Origin: Janthinobacterium saanense
Lineage (GTDB): Bacteria > Pseudomonadota > Gammaproteobacteria > Burkholderiales > Burkholderiaceae_D
Length of the DNA: 64,000 nucleotides
NCBI RefSeq assembly: GCF_014200675.1
Contig: NZ_JACHCI010000004.1
Location: forward strand, 1 to 64,000
Direction of reading: 5' to 3'
Below the pieces are notes generated by a model that was given only the letters and a program-made list of their open reading frames with translations, ran no database searches and was not told the DNA's origin. Shown here piece by piece: positions 8,600-17,992 of the stretch. The position numbers and the translations under genes were made by a program. The stretch's first letter is position 1; each line of letters opens with the position of its first letter.

Positions 8600-10033
8600 A
8601 TGGATTCGCAGACAGCAGCAAATACCCCACGGCGCAGCCGCCGTTCGAAGATTGTCGGTAGCGTCATCGCGCTGGCCGTGATGGGCGCCCTGGGAGGCGG
8701 CGCCTGGTATCTGACACACTCCGGTCTCAGCGCGCAAGGCGGGCCGGGCATGGGTGGCCCCGGCGGTCCGGGCGGCCCCGGTGGGCGACGCGGCGGTCCA
8801 TCGACCACGGTCGGCGTGGCCACTGCCGTGAAGTCCGATTTGCCCGTGACGCTCGATGCGCTGGGCACCGTGACGGCGGCGGCGACTGTCACCGTGCGCC
8901 CGCAAGTGTCGGGCATCCTGAAGGAGCTGCGCTTCAAGGAAGGCGCCATGGTCAAGGCCGGCGATGTGGTGGCCCTGATCGATCCAGCCCAGTTTGAAAT
9001 GGCCCTGATGCAGGCCAAGGGCCAGCGTTTGCGCGATGAAGCGCAGCTGGACAATGCACGCCTGACCCTGAAACGCTATGAAACCCTGCTGACCCAGGAT
9101 TCGATCGCGCGCCAGGACGTCGATACCCAGGCGGCGCTGGTCAAGCAGCTTGAAGGCACGGTGCTGACCGACCGCGCAGCCGAAGGCACGGCCAAGCTCA
9201 ATCTCGATTACACCAAAGTGGTGTCGCCGATCAGCGGCCGCGCAGGCTTGAAAGTGGTCGATATCGGCAACCTGGTCAGCACTAGCGATGTGGGCGGCGT
9301 GGTCGTCATCACGCAGCTCTCGCCGATCGACGTCGTATTCTCGGTACCGCAAGATAAAGTGCAGACCATCCAGGAACGCCAGGCGCAAAAAGTGGCGCTG
9401 TCGGCGCTGGCGCTGGACCGCACGCGCACGATTACCCTGGATAAGGGCAGTTTGAGTGCGCTTGACAACCAGGTTGACGTACAGACCGGCACCGTGCGCG
9501 CCAAGGCCCGCTACACGAATGACAAGATGGCCCTGTTCCCCAGCCAGTTCGTCAATGTGCGCCTGGAACTCGGTAATATCACGGGCGCCGTGCTGGTGCC
9601 TGTCACGGCCTTGCGCCACAGCAATACCGGCGACTTCGTCTACGTGCTCAAGGAAGACAAGACCGTTACCGTACGCGTCGTCACGCGCGGTCAGGCCACC
9701 ATCGACATGGTGGAAATCAAGGCCGGCCTGGAAGCGGGCGAGAAAGTGATTACGGAAGGCGCGGACCGCCTCAAGGAAGGTGCGAAAGTGACCTTGCCGG
9801 GCGATAAACCAGCTGGCCCTGGCGGCTGGGGCGCTCAAGGCGGTCAGCGCGGTGAGCGAGGCCAGCGTGGTGGTGCTGGCGGTGCAGCCGGTGCGGACGG
9901 CGCCAGCGGCGAACGTCACCACCGCCGCCATGATGCTGACGGTGCTGCTGCCAGTGCTTCGGCCTCCGCGCCGGCCGCATCGGCGCCGGTAGCACCGGCA
10001 GCACCAGCGCCAGCCCGTGGAGCGGGGCTATGA
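8600..10033 (+). CDS. mdtA: RND efflux periplasmic adaptor (MdtA-type)
   Basis: A 477-residue membrane-fusion protein that bridges the RND permeases to the outer-membrane channel. Residues about 19-39 form the inner-membrane anchor, followed by a glycine/proline linker ('GGPGMGGPGGPGGPGG'). Then come the barrel-sandwich halves ('VRPQVSGILKELRFKEG', 'DYTKVVSPISGRAGL'), the coiled-coil hairpin (about 135-190) and the beta-barrel ending near residue 400. The last 75 residues are an unusual Gly/Arg/Ala-rich low-complexity tail with 'ERHHRRHDADG'. AAGGA just before ATG 8600 supports the start. It is the first gene of a four-gene operon, and the order adaptor-permease-permease-channel matches MdtABC systems, which export bile salts, novobiocin and related compounds in E. 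coli. Confidence 0.93.
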   Translation: MDSQTAANTPRRSRRSKIVGSVIALAVMGALGGGAWYLTHSGLSAQGGPGMGGPGGPGGPGGRRGGPSTTVGVATAVKSDLPVTLDALGTVTAAATVTVRPQVSGILKELRFKEGAMVKAGDVVALIDPAQFEMALMQAKGQRLRDEAQLDNARLTLKRYETLLTQDSIARQDVDTQAALVKQLEGTVLTDRAAEGTAKLNLDYTKVVSPISGRAGLKVVDIGNLVSTSDVGGVVVITQLSPIDVVFSVPQDKVQTIQERQAQKVALSALALDRTRTITLDKGSLSALDNQVDVQTGTVRAKARYTNDKMALFPSQFVNVRLELGNITGAVLVPVTALRHSNTGDFVYVLKEDKTVTVRVVTRGQATIDMVEIKAGLEAGEKVITEGADRLKEGAKVTLPGDKPAGPGGWGAQGGQRGERGQRGGAGGAAGADGASGERHHRRHDADGAAASASASAPAASAPVAPAAPAPARGAGL

Positions 10034-10064
10034 GTGCAGGTCTCACATTGAAAGGGCTGGCACG

Positions 10065-13000
10065 ATGAGTCCATCCGCACCGTTTATCAAGCGCCCGGTC
10101 GCCACGGCGCTGCTGATGCTGGCCATCGTGCTGGCGGGGCTGGTGGGCTTCAAGTTCCTGCCGCTGGCGGCCTTGCCGCAAGTGGACTTCCCCACCATCC
10201 AGGTACAGACCTTGTATCCGGGCGCCAGCCCCGAAGTCATGGGGCAAACCGTGACAGCGCCGCTGGAACGCCAGTTCGGCCAGATGGCGGGTTTGCAGCG
10301 CATGAGTTCGACCAGCGCTGCCGGCGTTTCCATCATCACGCTGCAATTCACGCTGGGCCAGACGCTGGACGTGGCCGAGCAGGAAGTGCAGGCGGCCATC
10401 AACGCGGGCGGCTCGCTGCTGCCGACCGATTTGCCGGCGCCGCCAGTTTACGCCAAGATCAATCCGGCCGATGCGCCCGTGATGACCCTGGCGATTACGT
10501 CCGACACCATGCCGCTGACGCAGGTGCAAAACATCGTCAACACGCGATTGGCGCTGAAGATCAGCCAGGTGACCGGCGTGGGCCTGGTGTCGCTGTCCGG
10601 CGGCCAGCGTCCTGCGGTGCGCATCCAGGGCGATACCAAATTGCTCGCGTCGTATGGCCTGGGCCTCGACAGCCTGCGCACGGCCATTACCGCCGCCAAC
10701 GTGAATAGCGCCAAGGGCAGTTTCGACGGTCCCACGCGCTCGTTTACGATCAACGCCAACGACCAGCTGGTCACGGCGCAAGACTATAAAAGCCTGATCG
10801 TCAGCTATAAAAACGGCGCACCGGTGCGCCTGTCCGATGTCGCCAACGTGGTCGACAGCGCGGAAAATACGCGTCTGGGCGCCTGGTCGGGCAAGCAGCC
10901 CGCCATCATCCTGAATGTGCAGCGCCAGCCTGGCGCCAACGTCATCAAGACGGTAGATGCCATCAAGGCGCTCTTGCCTGAACTGCAGGCGAGCCTGCCG
11001 ACGGCCATGAAACTCGACGTGCTGAGCGACCGCACCACGGGCATCCGCGCTTCGGTGGAACACGTGGAAATGGAATTGCTGTTGTCGGTGCTGCTGGTGG
11101 TGCTGGTGATTTTCGCCTTCTTGCACAGCCTGCGCGCCACCGTGATCGCCAGCCTGTCCGTGCCGATCTCCTTGATCGGCGCCTGCGGCATCATGTATTT
11201 GCTGGGCTACAGCCTGAACAACCTGTCCTTGATGGCGCTGACGATCGCCACCGGCTTCGTCGTCGATGACGCCATCGTGATGATCGAAAATATCGCGCGC
11301 TACATCGAAGAGGGTGAAACGCCGATGGCCGCCGCCCTGAAAGGCGCCTCGCAGATCGGCTTTACCATCATTTCGCTGACGGTCTCGCTGATCGCCGTGC
11401 TCATCCCGCTGCTGTTCATGGGCGACGTGGTGGGACGTTTGTTCCGCGAATTTGCCATGACCCTGGCCATCACGATCCTGATTTCCGCCGTGGTCTCGCT
11501 GACCCTGGTGCCGATGATGTCGGCGCGCTGGCTGAAAAGCCACGCCGATGAAAAAGTCAGCGCCATGGGCCACCGCATCCAGGTCTTCTTTGACAAGGTC
11601 ATCGCGCAGTACGACGTGGCTCTGGTCTGGGTCCTGAAACGCCAGGGCCTGACCCTGCTGGTGGCTCTGGCTACCATGGGGCTGACGGTGCTGCTGTATA
11701 TCACGATTCCGAAAGGCCTGTTTCCTACCCAGGATACGGGGCAGCTGCAGGCGCGCATCGAAACGGCGCAAGCCGTGTCGTATGAACGCATGGCGGCCTT
11801 GCAGCAGGCAGCAGCGGCCGCGGTGCTGGCCGATCCGGCCGTCGATACCCTGAGTTCGCTGGTGGGCGTCGATGCCGCCAACAACACCATGCTGCACACG
11901 GGTAGCATGCTGATCAACCTGAAGCGCTCGCGCAGCGGCAGCCAGGAAGAGATCATGGAGCGCCTGCGCGAACGCGTGTCGCACGTGGCCGGCGTGACCC
12001 TGTATTTGCAACCGACGCAAGACCTGACCATCGATGCCGAGTCGGGCCCGACGCAGTACCGCGTCTCGCTCGAAGGCGCCGATACGGCCACTGTCACGCA
12101 ATGGGCTGGCAAGCTGGCGGCGCGCATGCGCGAGAAATCGCAGCTGCGCAATGTCACCACCGATGCGGGTGCCACCGGTGCCGCCGTCAGCGTGGGCATA
12201 GACCGCGACAGCGCCGCGCGCATGTCGGTCACCACCTCGACTGTGGACGATGCGCTGTACAACGCCTTCGGCCAGCGCATCATCTCGACGATTTTCACGG
12301 AAACCAATCAGTACCGCGTGATTCTCGAAGCGCAGCCGGGCATCGTCACCACGCCGTCGGACCTGGGCGACCTGCAAGTGCGCACCGGTTCGGGCAAGTC
12401 CACGCCGCTGTCTGCGTTTGCCAGTATCGTGGAAAAACAGGCGCCGCTGCAAATCACCCACGTGGCGCAGTATCCGGCCACCACCATGGGCTTCGATACG
12501 GCCCACGGCGTGGCGCTCGGCAGCGCCGTCGATGCGATTCGCCAGGCAGCCAAGGATATCGCCTTGCCGCCATCGGTCAGCCTGACCTTCCTGGGCGCGG
12601 CCGGCGCCTATGAAAAATCGCTGTCGAACCAGCTGTGGCTGATTCTGGCCGCGGTGGTCTGCGTCTACATCGTGCTGGGCGTGCTGTATGAAAGCTATAT
12701 CCACCCGCTGACGATTCTGTCGACCCTGCCGTCGGCCGGCGTGGGCGCCTTGCTGGCGCTGATGCTGAGCGGGCAGGACCTGGGCGTGATCGGCATCATC
12801 GGCATCATCCTCCTGATCGGTATCGTCAAGAAGAACGCCATCATGATGATCGACTTTGCCATCGAGGCCGAGCGCGACCAGGGCAAGAGCCCGCAGGAAG
12901 CGATCCACCAGGCGGCGCTGCTGCGCTTCCGTCCGATCCTGATGACGACCCTGGCAGCCTTGTTTGCTGCCGTGCCGCTGATGCTGGGCTGGGGCGAGGG

Positions 13001-13181
13001 CGCCGAGTTGCGCCGTCCGCTGGGCATGGCCATCTTTGGTGGCCTGATCGTCAGCCAGGTGCTGACGCTGTTTACCACGCCGGTGATTTACCTGGCCTTC
13101 GACCGCCTGGGCCGCCGCTTTGGCAGTACCACTGGCGCCAGCGTGAATCTGGATAAAACGGATGCGGGGAGCGCTGCGTGA
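10065..13181 (+). CDS. mdtB: RND efflux permease subunit (MdtB-type)
   Basis: A 1038-residue inner-membrane proton antiporter of the HAE1 RND family. It starts 'MSPSAPFIKRPVATALLML', the usual short cytoplasmic N-terminus before TM1; upstream in-frame GTG 10017 overlaps mdtA and adds 16 unlikely residues. Large periplasmic loops follow TM1 and TM7, and the TM4 proton-relay Asp pair is in 'GFVVDDAIVMIENI'. MdtB normally pairs with MdtC in a B2C heterotrimer in which B relays protons. GTG of the next gene overlaps this stop codon (GTGA), so B and C are translationally coupled. Confidence 0.93.
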   Translation: MSPSAPFIKRPVATALLMLAIVLAGLVGFKFLPLAALPQVDFPTIQVQTLYPGASPEVMGQTVTAPLERQFGQMAGLQRMSSTSAAGVSIITLQFTLGQTLDVAEQEVQAAINAGGSLLPTDLPAPPVYAKINPADAPVMTLAITSDTMPLTQVQNIVNTRLALKISQVTGVGLVSLSGGQRPAVRIQGDTKLLASYGLGLDSLRTAITAANVNSAKGSFDGPTRSFTINANDQLVTAQDYKSLIVSYKNGAPVRLSDVANVVDSAENTRLGAWSGKQPAIILNVQRQPGANVIKTVDAIKALLPELQASLPTAMKLDVLSDRTTGIRASVEHVEMELLLSVLLVVLVIFAFLHSLRATVIASLSVPISLIGACGIMYLLGYSLNNLSLMALTIATGFVVDDAIVMIENIARYIEEGETPMAAALKGASQIGFTIISLTVSLIAVLIPLLFMGDVVGRLFREFAMTLAITILISAVVSLTLVPMMSARWLKSHADEKVSAMGHRIQVFFDKVIAQYDVALVWVLKRQGLTLLVALATMGLTVLLYITIPKGLFPTQDTGQLQARIETAQAVSYERMAALQQAAAAAVLADPAVDTLSSLVGVDAANNTMLHTGSMLINLKRSRSGSQEEIMERLRERVSHVAGVTLYLQPTQDLTIDAESGPTQYRVSLEGADTATVTQWAGKLAARMREKSQLRNVTTDAGATGAAVSVGIDRDSAARMSVTTSTVDDALYNAFGQRIISTIFTETNQYRVILEAQPGIVTTPSDLGDLQVRTGSGKSTPLSAFASIVEKQAPLQITHVAQYPATTMGFDTAHGVALGSAVDAIRQAAKDIALPPSVSLTFLGAAGAYEKSLSNQLWLILAAVVCVYIVLGVLYESYIHPLTILSTLPSAGVGALLALMLSGQDLGVIGIIGIILLIGIVKKNAIMMIDFAIEAERDQGKSPQEAIHQAALLRFRPILMTTLAALFAAVPLMLGWGEGAELRRPLGMAIFGGLIVSQVLTLFTTPVIYLAFDRLGRRFGSTTGASVNLDKTDAGSAA

Positions 13182-16100
13182 ACCTGTCTTCACCGTTCGT
13201 CAAACGGCCCATCGCCACCGTGCTGCTGACCATCGGCATCGCGCTGGCGGGCATCGGTGCGTTTTTCGTGCTGCCCGTCTCGCCGCTGCCGCAGGTTGAC
13301 TACCCGACCATTTCCGTCAGCGCCAACTTGCCGGGCGCCAGTCCGGAAACCATGGCCACTTCGGTGGCCACGCCGCTGGAGCGGCGCCTGGGCGTGATCT
13401 CGGGCGTCAATGAAATGACGTCGTCGTCCAGCACCGGTTCGGCCCGCATCAGCCTGCAGTTCGACCTGACCCGCAATATCGACGCCGCCGCGCGCGAAGT
13501 GCAGGCGGCCATTTCCGCCTCGCGCGTGGACTTGCCAGCCACCTTGCGCAGCAACCCGACCTATAACAAGGCCAATCCATCGGATGCGCCCGTGATCATC
13601 CTGGCGCTGACGTCGAAAACACGTTCGCCTGGCCAGATCTACGACGCCGTGTCTAACCTGGTGCAGCAGAAGGTAGCCCAGGTCAAGGGCGTGGGCGACG
13701 TGGAGCTGGGCGGCGGCTCGCTGCCGGCCGTGCGCGTGGAACTGCTGCCGTTCCAGCTCAATCATTATTCCGTGTCGATGGACGACGTGCGGGCCGCCTT
13801 GCAGGCGACCAACGCCAATCGTCCAAAAGGAGCGATTACCGGCAATGACCGCAGCCTGCAAATCTATTCGGGCGCCAGCACGGCCTCGGGTGGACGCAGC
13901 GCGGCCGATTACCGCAGCCTGGTGGTGGCCTGGCGCGACGGCGCCGCCATCCGTCTCGACGACGTGGCCGATGTCGTCGATGGGGTGGAAAACACCAATA
14001 CCCTGGGCCTGTTCAATGGCCAGCCGGCCGTGATCGTGCTGATCACGCGCCAGCCTGGCGCCAACGTGATCGCTACCGTCGACGGCGTGCGCGCACTGCT
14101 GCCGCAGCTGCAGGCGCAACTGCCGGGCGACATCAAGCTGCAGGTGGCGTCGGACAGCACCAATTCCATCCGCGCTTCCCTGCACGAGATCGAATTCACC
14201 CTGCTGATCTCCATCGTGCTGGTGGTGCTGGTGGTGAGTGCCTTTTTGCGCAGCGTGCGCGCCACCATCATCCCGGCGGTGGCGACCATCGTTTCGCTGC
14301 TCGGTACTTTCGGCGTGATGTATATGCTGGGCTTCAGCCTGAACAATCTGTCGCTGATGGCGCTCACGGTGGCCACTGGCTTTGTGGTCGATGACGCCAT
14401 CGTGGTGCTGGAAAACACCCAGCGCCATATCGAGGCGGGCATGGACCGCTTCAAGGCGGCCCTGCTGGGTGCGCGCGAAGTCGGTTTTACGGTGCTGTCG
14501 ATCAGCCTGTCGCTGGTGGCCGTCTTCATTCCGCTGCTGTTCATGGGTGGCCAGGTGGGGCGTCTGTTCCGCGAATTCGCCGTGACCCTGTCGGCCGCCG
14601 TGATGATTTCCCTGGTGATTTCCCTGACCACCACGCCGATGATGTGCGCCTGGCTGCTGAAGAATGACGAACAGCACAAGCAGCCGGGCAAGCTGGCGCA
14701 GTGGTTCGAGCGCGGCTTCCAGCGCATGCTGACGATCTACGAGCATTGCCTGGACTGGGCCTTGTCCAGCGCGCCGCTGGTGATGGCCATCCTGGTGTTT
14801 GTGGTGGGCTTGAACGTGTATCTGTTCGCGGCCGCACCGAAGGGCTTTTTCCCGCAGCAGGATACGGGCCAGATCAGCGGCGGCATGCGCGCCGACCAGA
14901 GCATCTCCTTCCAGGCCATGCAGGGCAAGTTGCGTGAACTGGTCAACATCATCAAGGAAGATCCGGCCGTGGCCACCGTGGTCGGGTTTACCGGCGGCGG
15001 CAGGGCAGGCGGCGGCTTCATGTTCATCGACCTGAAACCCGTGGGCCAGCGCACCGACAAGGGGCAAGCCGTGATCGCGCGCCTGCGTCCGCAACTGGCC
15101 AAGGTGACGGGCGTTTCCCTGTTCCTCAATCCGGTGCAGGATTTGCGCATGGGTGGCCGTTCATCGAACTCCACCTACCAGTACACCCTGATCAGCGATA
15201 ACCAGGCCGACCTGAAAAAATGGGCGGCCAAGCTGGCCGACCAGATGAAGATGCAGCCGTCGCTGATCGACGTGGACACGGACCAGGCGGAAAATGGCGT
15301 GGAAACCTATGTCCATATCGACAAGGACCGCGCCACCGAACTGGGGGTGCAGGTGCGCGATATCGACAATGCGCTGTACAACAGCTTTGGCCAGCGCCAG
15401 GTGGCGACCATCTACGATGAGCTGAACCAGTATCACGTGATCATGGAAGTGGCGCCCCGCTACGCGCAAAGCCCGGAAGCGCTGAGCGCCGTCTACGTGC
15501 CGGCCACTGCCGCCACGGCGGGCGCCACGGTGGCCAATATCACGGCCTCGCGCGATCCGTCCAGCGGCAATGCGCTCAGTAACACCTTGACCAGCATGGT
15601 GCCGCTGTCCTCGTTCAGCCGCTTTGCCGAAAGCTCGACGGCAACCGCCGTCAACCACCAGGGCGGCGAGCTGGCGACCACGGTATCGTTCAACCTGACC
15701 GATGGCTACACCTTGAGCGATGGCCAGGCGGCCGTGGCCCAGGCGGAAGCGGAAATCGGCATGCCGGTCAATGTGCGCGGCAGTTTCCAGGGTACGGCGA
15801 AGAGCGCCCAGGACAACAACAAGGAGCAGCCGCTATTGATTTTGGCGGCCATCGTGGTGATCTACATCGTGCTGGGCATCTTGTATGAAAGCCTGGTGCA
15901 TCCGGTCACCGTGCTGTCGACACTGCCGTCGGCCGGCGTGGGCGCCGTGCTGGCGCTGCTGATGTTCCGCATGGAGTTTTCCATCATCGCCCTGATCGGC
16001 GTGTTCCTGTTGATCGGCATCGTCAAGAAAAATGCTATATTGATCATCGACTTCGCGCTGGAGGCCGAGCGTTCGCGCGGCCTGACAGCGGTGGAAGCGG

Positions 16101-16378
16101 TGCGCGAAGCATGCTTGCTGCGTTTCCGTCCCATCCTGATGACTACCGTCGCGGCGGCGCTTGGCGCCTTGCCGCTGGCGATAGGCTTTGGCGAGGGGTC
16201 CGAGTTACGCCAGCCTTTAGGGGTCGCCATCATCGGCGGCCTGATTGCCAGCCAGTTGTTGACATTGCTGACTACCCCGGTGGTCTACATCCTGCTCGAC
16301 AAACTGCGCACGCGCAGCGCAGACGAGCAGCAATTGAGCCGCATTCCAGGGCCAGATAACCCGAGCACACAATCATGA
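13178..16378 (+). CDS. mdtC: RND efflux permease subunit (MdtC-type)
   Basis: A 1066-residue HAE1 RND permease, probably the substrate-binding partner of the preceding subunit. It starts at GTG 13178, overlapping the mdtB stop by four bases, and reads 'NLSSPFVKRPIATVLL' into TM1. The TM4 motif 'GFVVDDAIVVLENTQRH' carries the two relay aspartates. The second periplasmic domain includes a Ser/Thr/Ala-rich insert ('TAATAGATVANITASRD') not obvious in the upstream paralogue. The stop overlaps the ATG of the channel gene (ATGA). Assignment of B versus C rests on order and N-terminal sequence and is likely but not proven. Confidence 0.92.
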   Translation: MNLSSPFVKRPIATVLLTIGIALAGIGAFFVLPVSPLPQVDYPTISVSANLPGASPETMATSVATPLERRLGVISGVNEMTSSSSTGSARISLQFDLTRNIDAAAREVQAAISASRVDLPATLRSNPTYNKANPSDAPVIILALTSKTRSPGQIYDAVSNLVQQKVAQVKGVGDVELGGGSLPAVRVELLPFQLNHYSVSMDDVRAALQATNANRPKGAITGNDRSLQIYSGASTASGGRSAADYRSLVVAWRDGAAIRLDDVADVVDGVENTNTLGLFNGQPAVIVLITRQPGANVIATVDGVRALLPQLQAQLPGDIKLQVASDSTNSIRASLHEIEFTLLISIVLVVLVVSAFLRSVRATIIPAVATIVSLLGTFGVMYMLGFSLNNLSLMALTVATGFVVDDAIVVLENTQRHIEAGMDRFKAALLGAREVGFTVLSISLSLVAVFIPLLFMGGQVGRLFREFAVTLSAAVMISLVISLTTTPMMCAWLLKNDEQHKQPGKLAQWFERGFQRMLTIYEHCLDWALSSAPLVMAILVFVVGLNVYLFAAAPKGFFPQQDTGQISGGMRADQSISFQAMQGKLRELVNIIKEDPAVATVVGFTGGGRAGGGFMFIDLKPVGQRTDKGQAVIARLRPQLAKVTGVSLFLNPVQDLRMGGRSSNSTYQYTLISDNQADLKKWAAKLADQMKMQPSLIDVDTDQAENGVETYVHIDKDRATELGVQVRDIDNALYNSFGQRQVATIYDELNQYHVIMEVAPRYAQSPEALSAVYVPATAATAGATVANITASRDPSSGNALSNTLTSMVPLSSFSRFAESSTATAVNHQGGELATTVSFNLTDGYTLSDGQAAVAQAEAEIGMPVNVRGSFQGTAKSAQDNNKEQPLLILAAIVVIYIVLGILYESLVHPVTVLSTLPSAGVGAVLALLMFRMEFSIIALIGVFLLIGIVKKNAILIIDFALEAERSRGLTAVEAVREACLLRFRPILMTTVAAALGALPLAIGFGEGSELRQPLGVAIIGGLIASQLLTLLTTPVVYILLDKLRTRSADEQQLSRIPGPDNPSTQS

Positions 16379-17844
16379 TTCAAGTAAAACAAGTCAAGTC
16401 CACCGTCCCTGCACGCCGCCTGCTGGTGCTGTTCACTGCTAGCGCGCTGGCGCTGCTGGCCGGCTGCTCCGTCAGCCCCGCTTATGAGGTACCCACTGCC
16501 GCCGTGCCGCACACCTTCAAGGAAGCGGCCGGCTGGCAGCCCGCTGCGCCGGCCGATGCGCTGGAACGCGGTCCCTGGTGGACGCTGTTTGGCGACGCGC
16601 AGCTGAACCAGCTGGCCGAGAGCATCGAGATCTCGAACCAGAACGTGGCCGAGTCCATCGCCTCGTATGAGCAGGCGCGCGCGCTGGTGCGCGAACAGCG
16701 CGCCTCGTTGTTTCCTACCGTCAACTTGACGGGCAGCGGCACGCGCTCAGGTAATGGCAGCGGCAGCGGCAGCGGCAATGGCGGTGTCGGGCAGCAAAGC
16801 TTCAGCAATGTCAGCAATAATTACCGCGCCTCCATCGGCGCCAGCTGGGAACCGGATGTGTGGGGCAAGCTGCGCGCCGGCGTGACGGGCGCGGAAGCGA
16901 GCGCTGCCGCCAGCGCAGCCGACCTGGCCTCGGCGCGATTGTCGGCCCAGGGCGAGCTGGCGATCAATTATTTTTCGCTGCGCCAGACCGATGCGCAAAT
17001 CGCGCTGCTCACTTCCACCCTGGACGGCTACCAGCGCGTGCTCGACATCACGCGCAACCGTTTTAATTCGGGCATCGCCGCCAAGTCCGATCTGCTGCAG
17101 GCGCAGACGCAGCTGGCCAATGCGCAGATCGACTTGTCCGCTTCGGTGCAGCAGCGGGCCCAGCTGGAACACGCGATCGCCATCTTGCTGGGCCGCGCGC
17201 CAGCTGATTTCAGCCTGGCCGTTGCGCCGTGGAATGTTGTCGTGCCAGACGTGCCGCTGGGCGTGCCCTCGACCCTGCTGGAGCGCCGTCCCGATATCGC
17301 TGCCGCCGAACGCCGCGTGGCGCTGGCCAACGAGCAGATCGGCATTGCCCGTTCCGCCTATTACCCCAGCCTGAATCTGAGCGGCTCCTATGGCGGCGCC
17401 TCCAGCAAGCTGGGCGATTTGTTCAATGCATCGAGCAGCCTGTGGTCGCTCGGCCTGTCGGCCACGCAAACCCTGTTCGATGCGGGCGCCACCAAGGCCA
17501 GCGTGGATGCGGCCAAGGCGGGCCGTGACGCAGCCGTGGCGCGCTACCGCCAGACGGTGCTGGCCGCCTTTGGCGCCGTGGAAGACCAGTTGTCGGCCAC
17601 GCGCGCGCTGGCCGAGCAGCTGGAATTGCGCAAGGTGGCGTCGAGCGCCGCCGATGAGGTGGAACAGCAGATGCTGAACCGCTACAACGCTGGCCAGGTC
17701 AGCTATACGGATGTGGTGACGGCGCAAGTGACAGCGCTGTCGGCGCGCCGCTCGCTGGTGCAGGCCCAGGCGGACCGCCAGACCACGGCCGTGGCGCTGA
17801 TCCAGGCGCTGGGCGGCGGCTGGCATGTGCCGCAGGCACAGTAA
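16375..17844 (+). CDS. Outer-membrane efflux lipoprotein (NodT/OprM family)
   Basis: A 489-residue TolC-like channel protein. A lipoprotein signal ends 'ALALLAGCSVSPAYE', placing the acylated Cys near residue 31. Two OEP repeats follow, each with long helices ('ARALVREQRASLFPTVNL', 'AYYPSLNLSGSYGGASS', 'DVVTAQVTALSARRSLVQ'). A Gly/Ser run ('GNGSGSGSGNGGVG') lies in the first extracellular strand region. It completes a self-contained tripartite pump with the three genes before it, coupled by ATGA to mdtC. A GC-rich inverted repeat follows at 17870. Confidence 0.93.
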   Translation: MIQVKQVKSTVPARRLLVLFTASALALLAGCSVSPAYEVPTAAVPHTFKEAAGWQPAAPADALERGPWWTLFGDAQLNQLAESIEISNQNVAESIASYEQARALVREQRASLFPTVNLTGSGTRSGNGSGSGSGNGGVGQQSFSNVSNNYRASIGASWEPDVWGKLRAGVTGAEASAAASAADLASARLSAQGELAINYFSLRQTDAQIALLTSTLDGYQRVLDITRNRFNSGIAAKSDLLQAQTQLANAQIDLSASVQQRAQLEHAIAILLGRAPADFSLAVAPWNVVVPDVPLGVPSTLLERRPDIAAAERRVALANEQIGIARSAYYPSLNLSGSYGGASSKLGDLFNASSSLWSLGLSATQTLFDAGATKASVDAAKAGRDAAVARYRQTVLAAFGAVEDQLSATRALAEQLELRKVASSAADEVEQQMLNRYNAGQVSYTDVVTAQVTALSARRSLVQAQADRQTTAVALIQALGGGWHVPQAQ

Positions 17845-17869
17845 GCCTGGCGTCGAAGCGGATTTTTCC

Positions 17870-17900
17870 TGGCGCCGCCGCTGCTCTGGCTGCGGCGCCA
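17870..17900 (+). terminator. Strong inverted repeat after the pump operon
   Basis: TGGCGCCGC (17870-17878) pairs exactly with GCGGCGCCA (17892-17900). No proper T-run follows on the + strand (AAATTCGCGTTTTC), so it may be a weak terminator, or may protect the 3' end of the message. Confidence 0.45.
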
Positions 17901-17992
17901 AATTCGCGTTTTCAGCGCGCGCTTGAGTGCTAGAATGCAAGATTATCAATCTCCAGCCTTGCGGTTTTTCCGAGCCTGGTTTCTTGCAGACG

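Noticed and set aside
9771-13193. A 1140-codon open frame on the minus strand opposite the adaptor and first permease genes
   Set aside because: It is the antisense shadow of high-GC coding sequence; its translation is His/Gln/Arg/Ala-rich without any fold or ribosome site.
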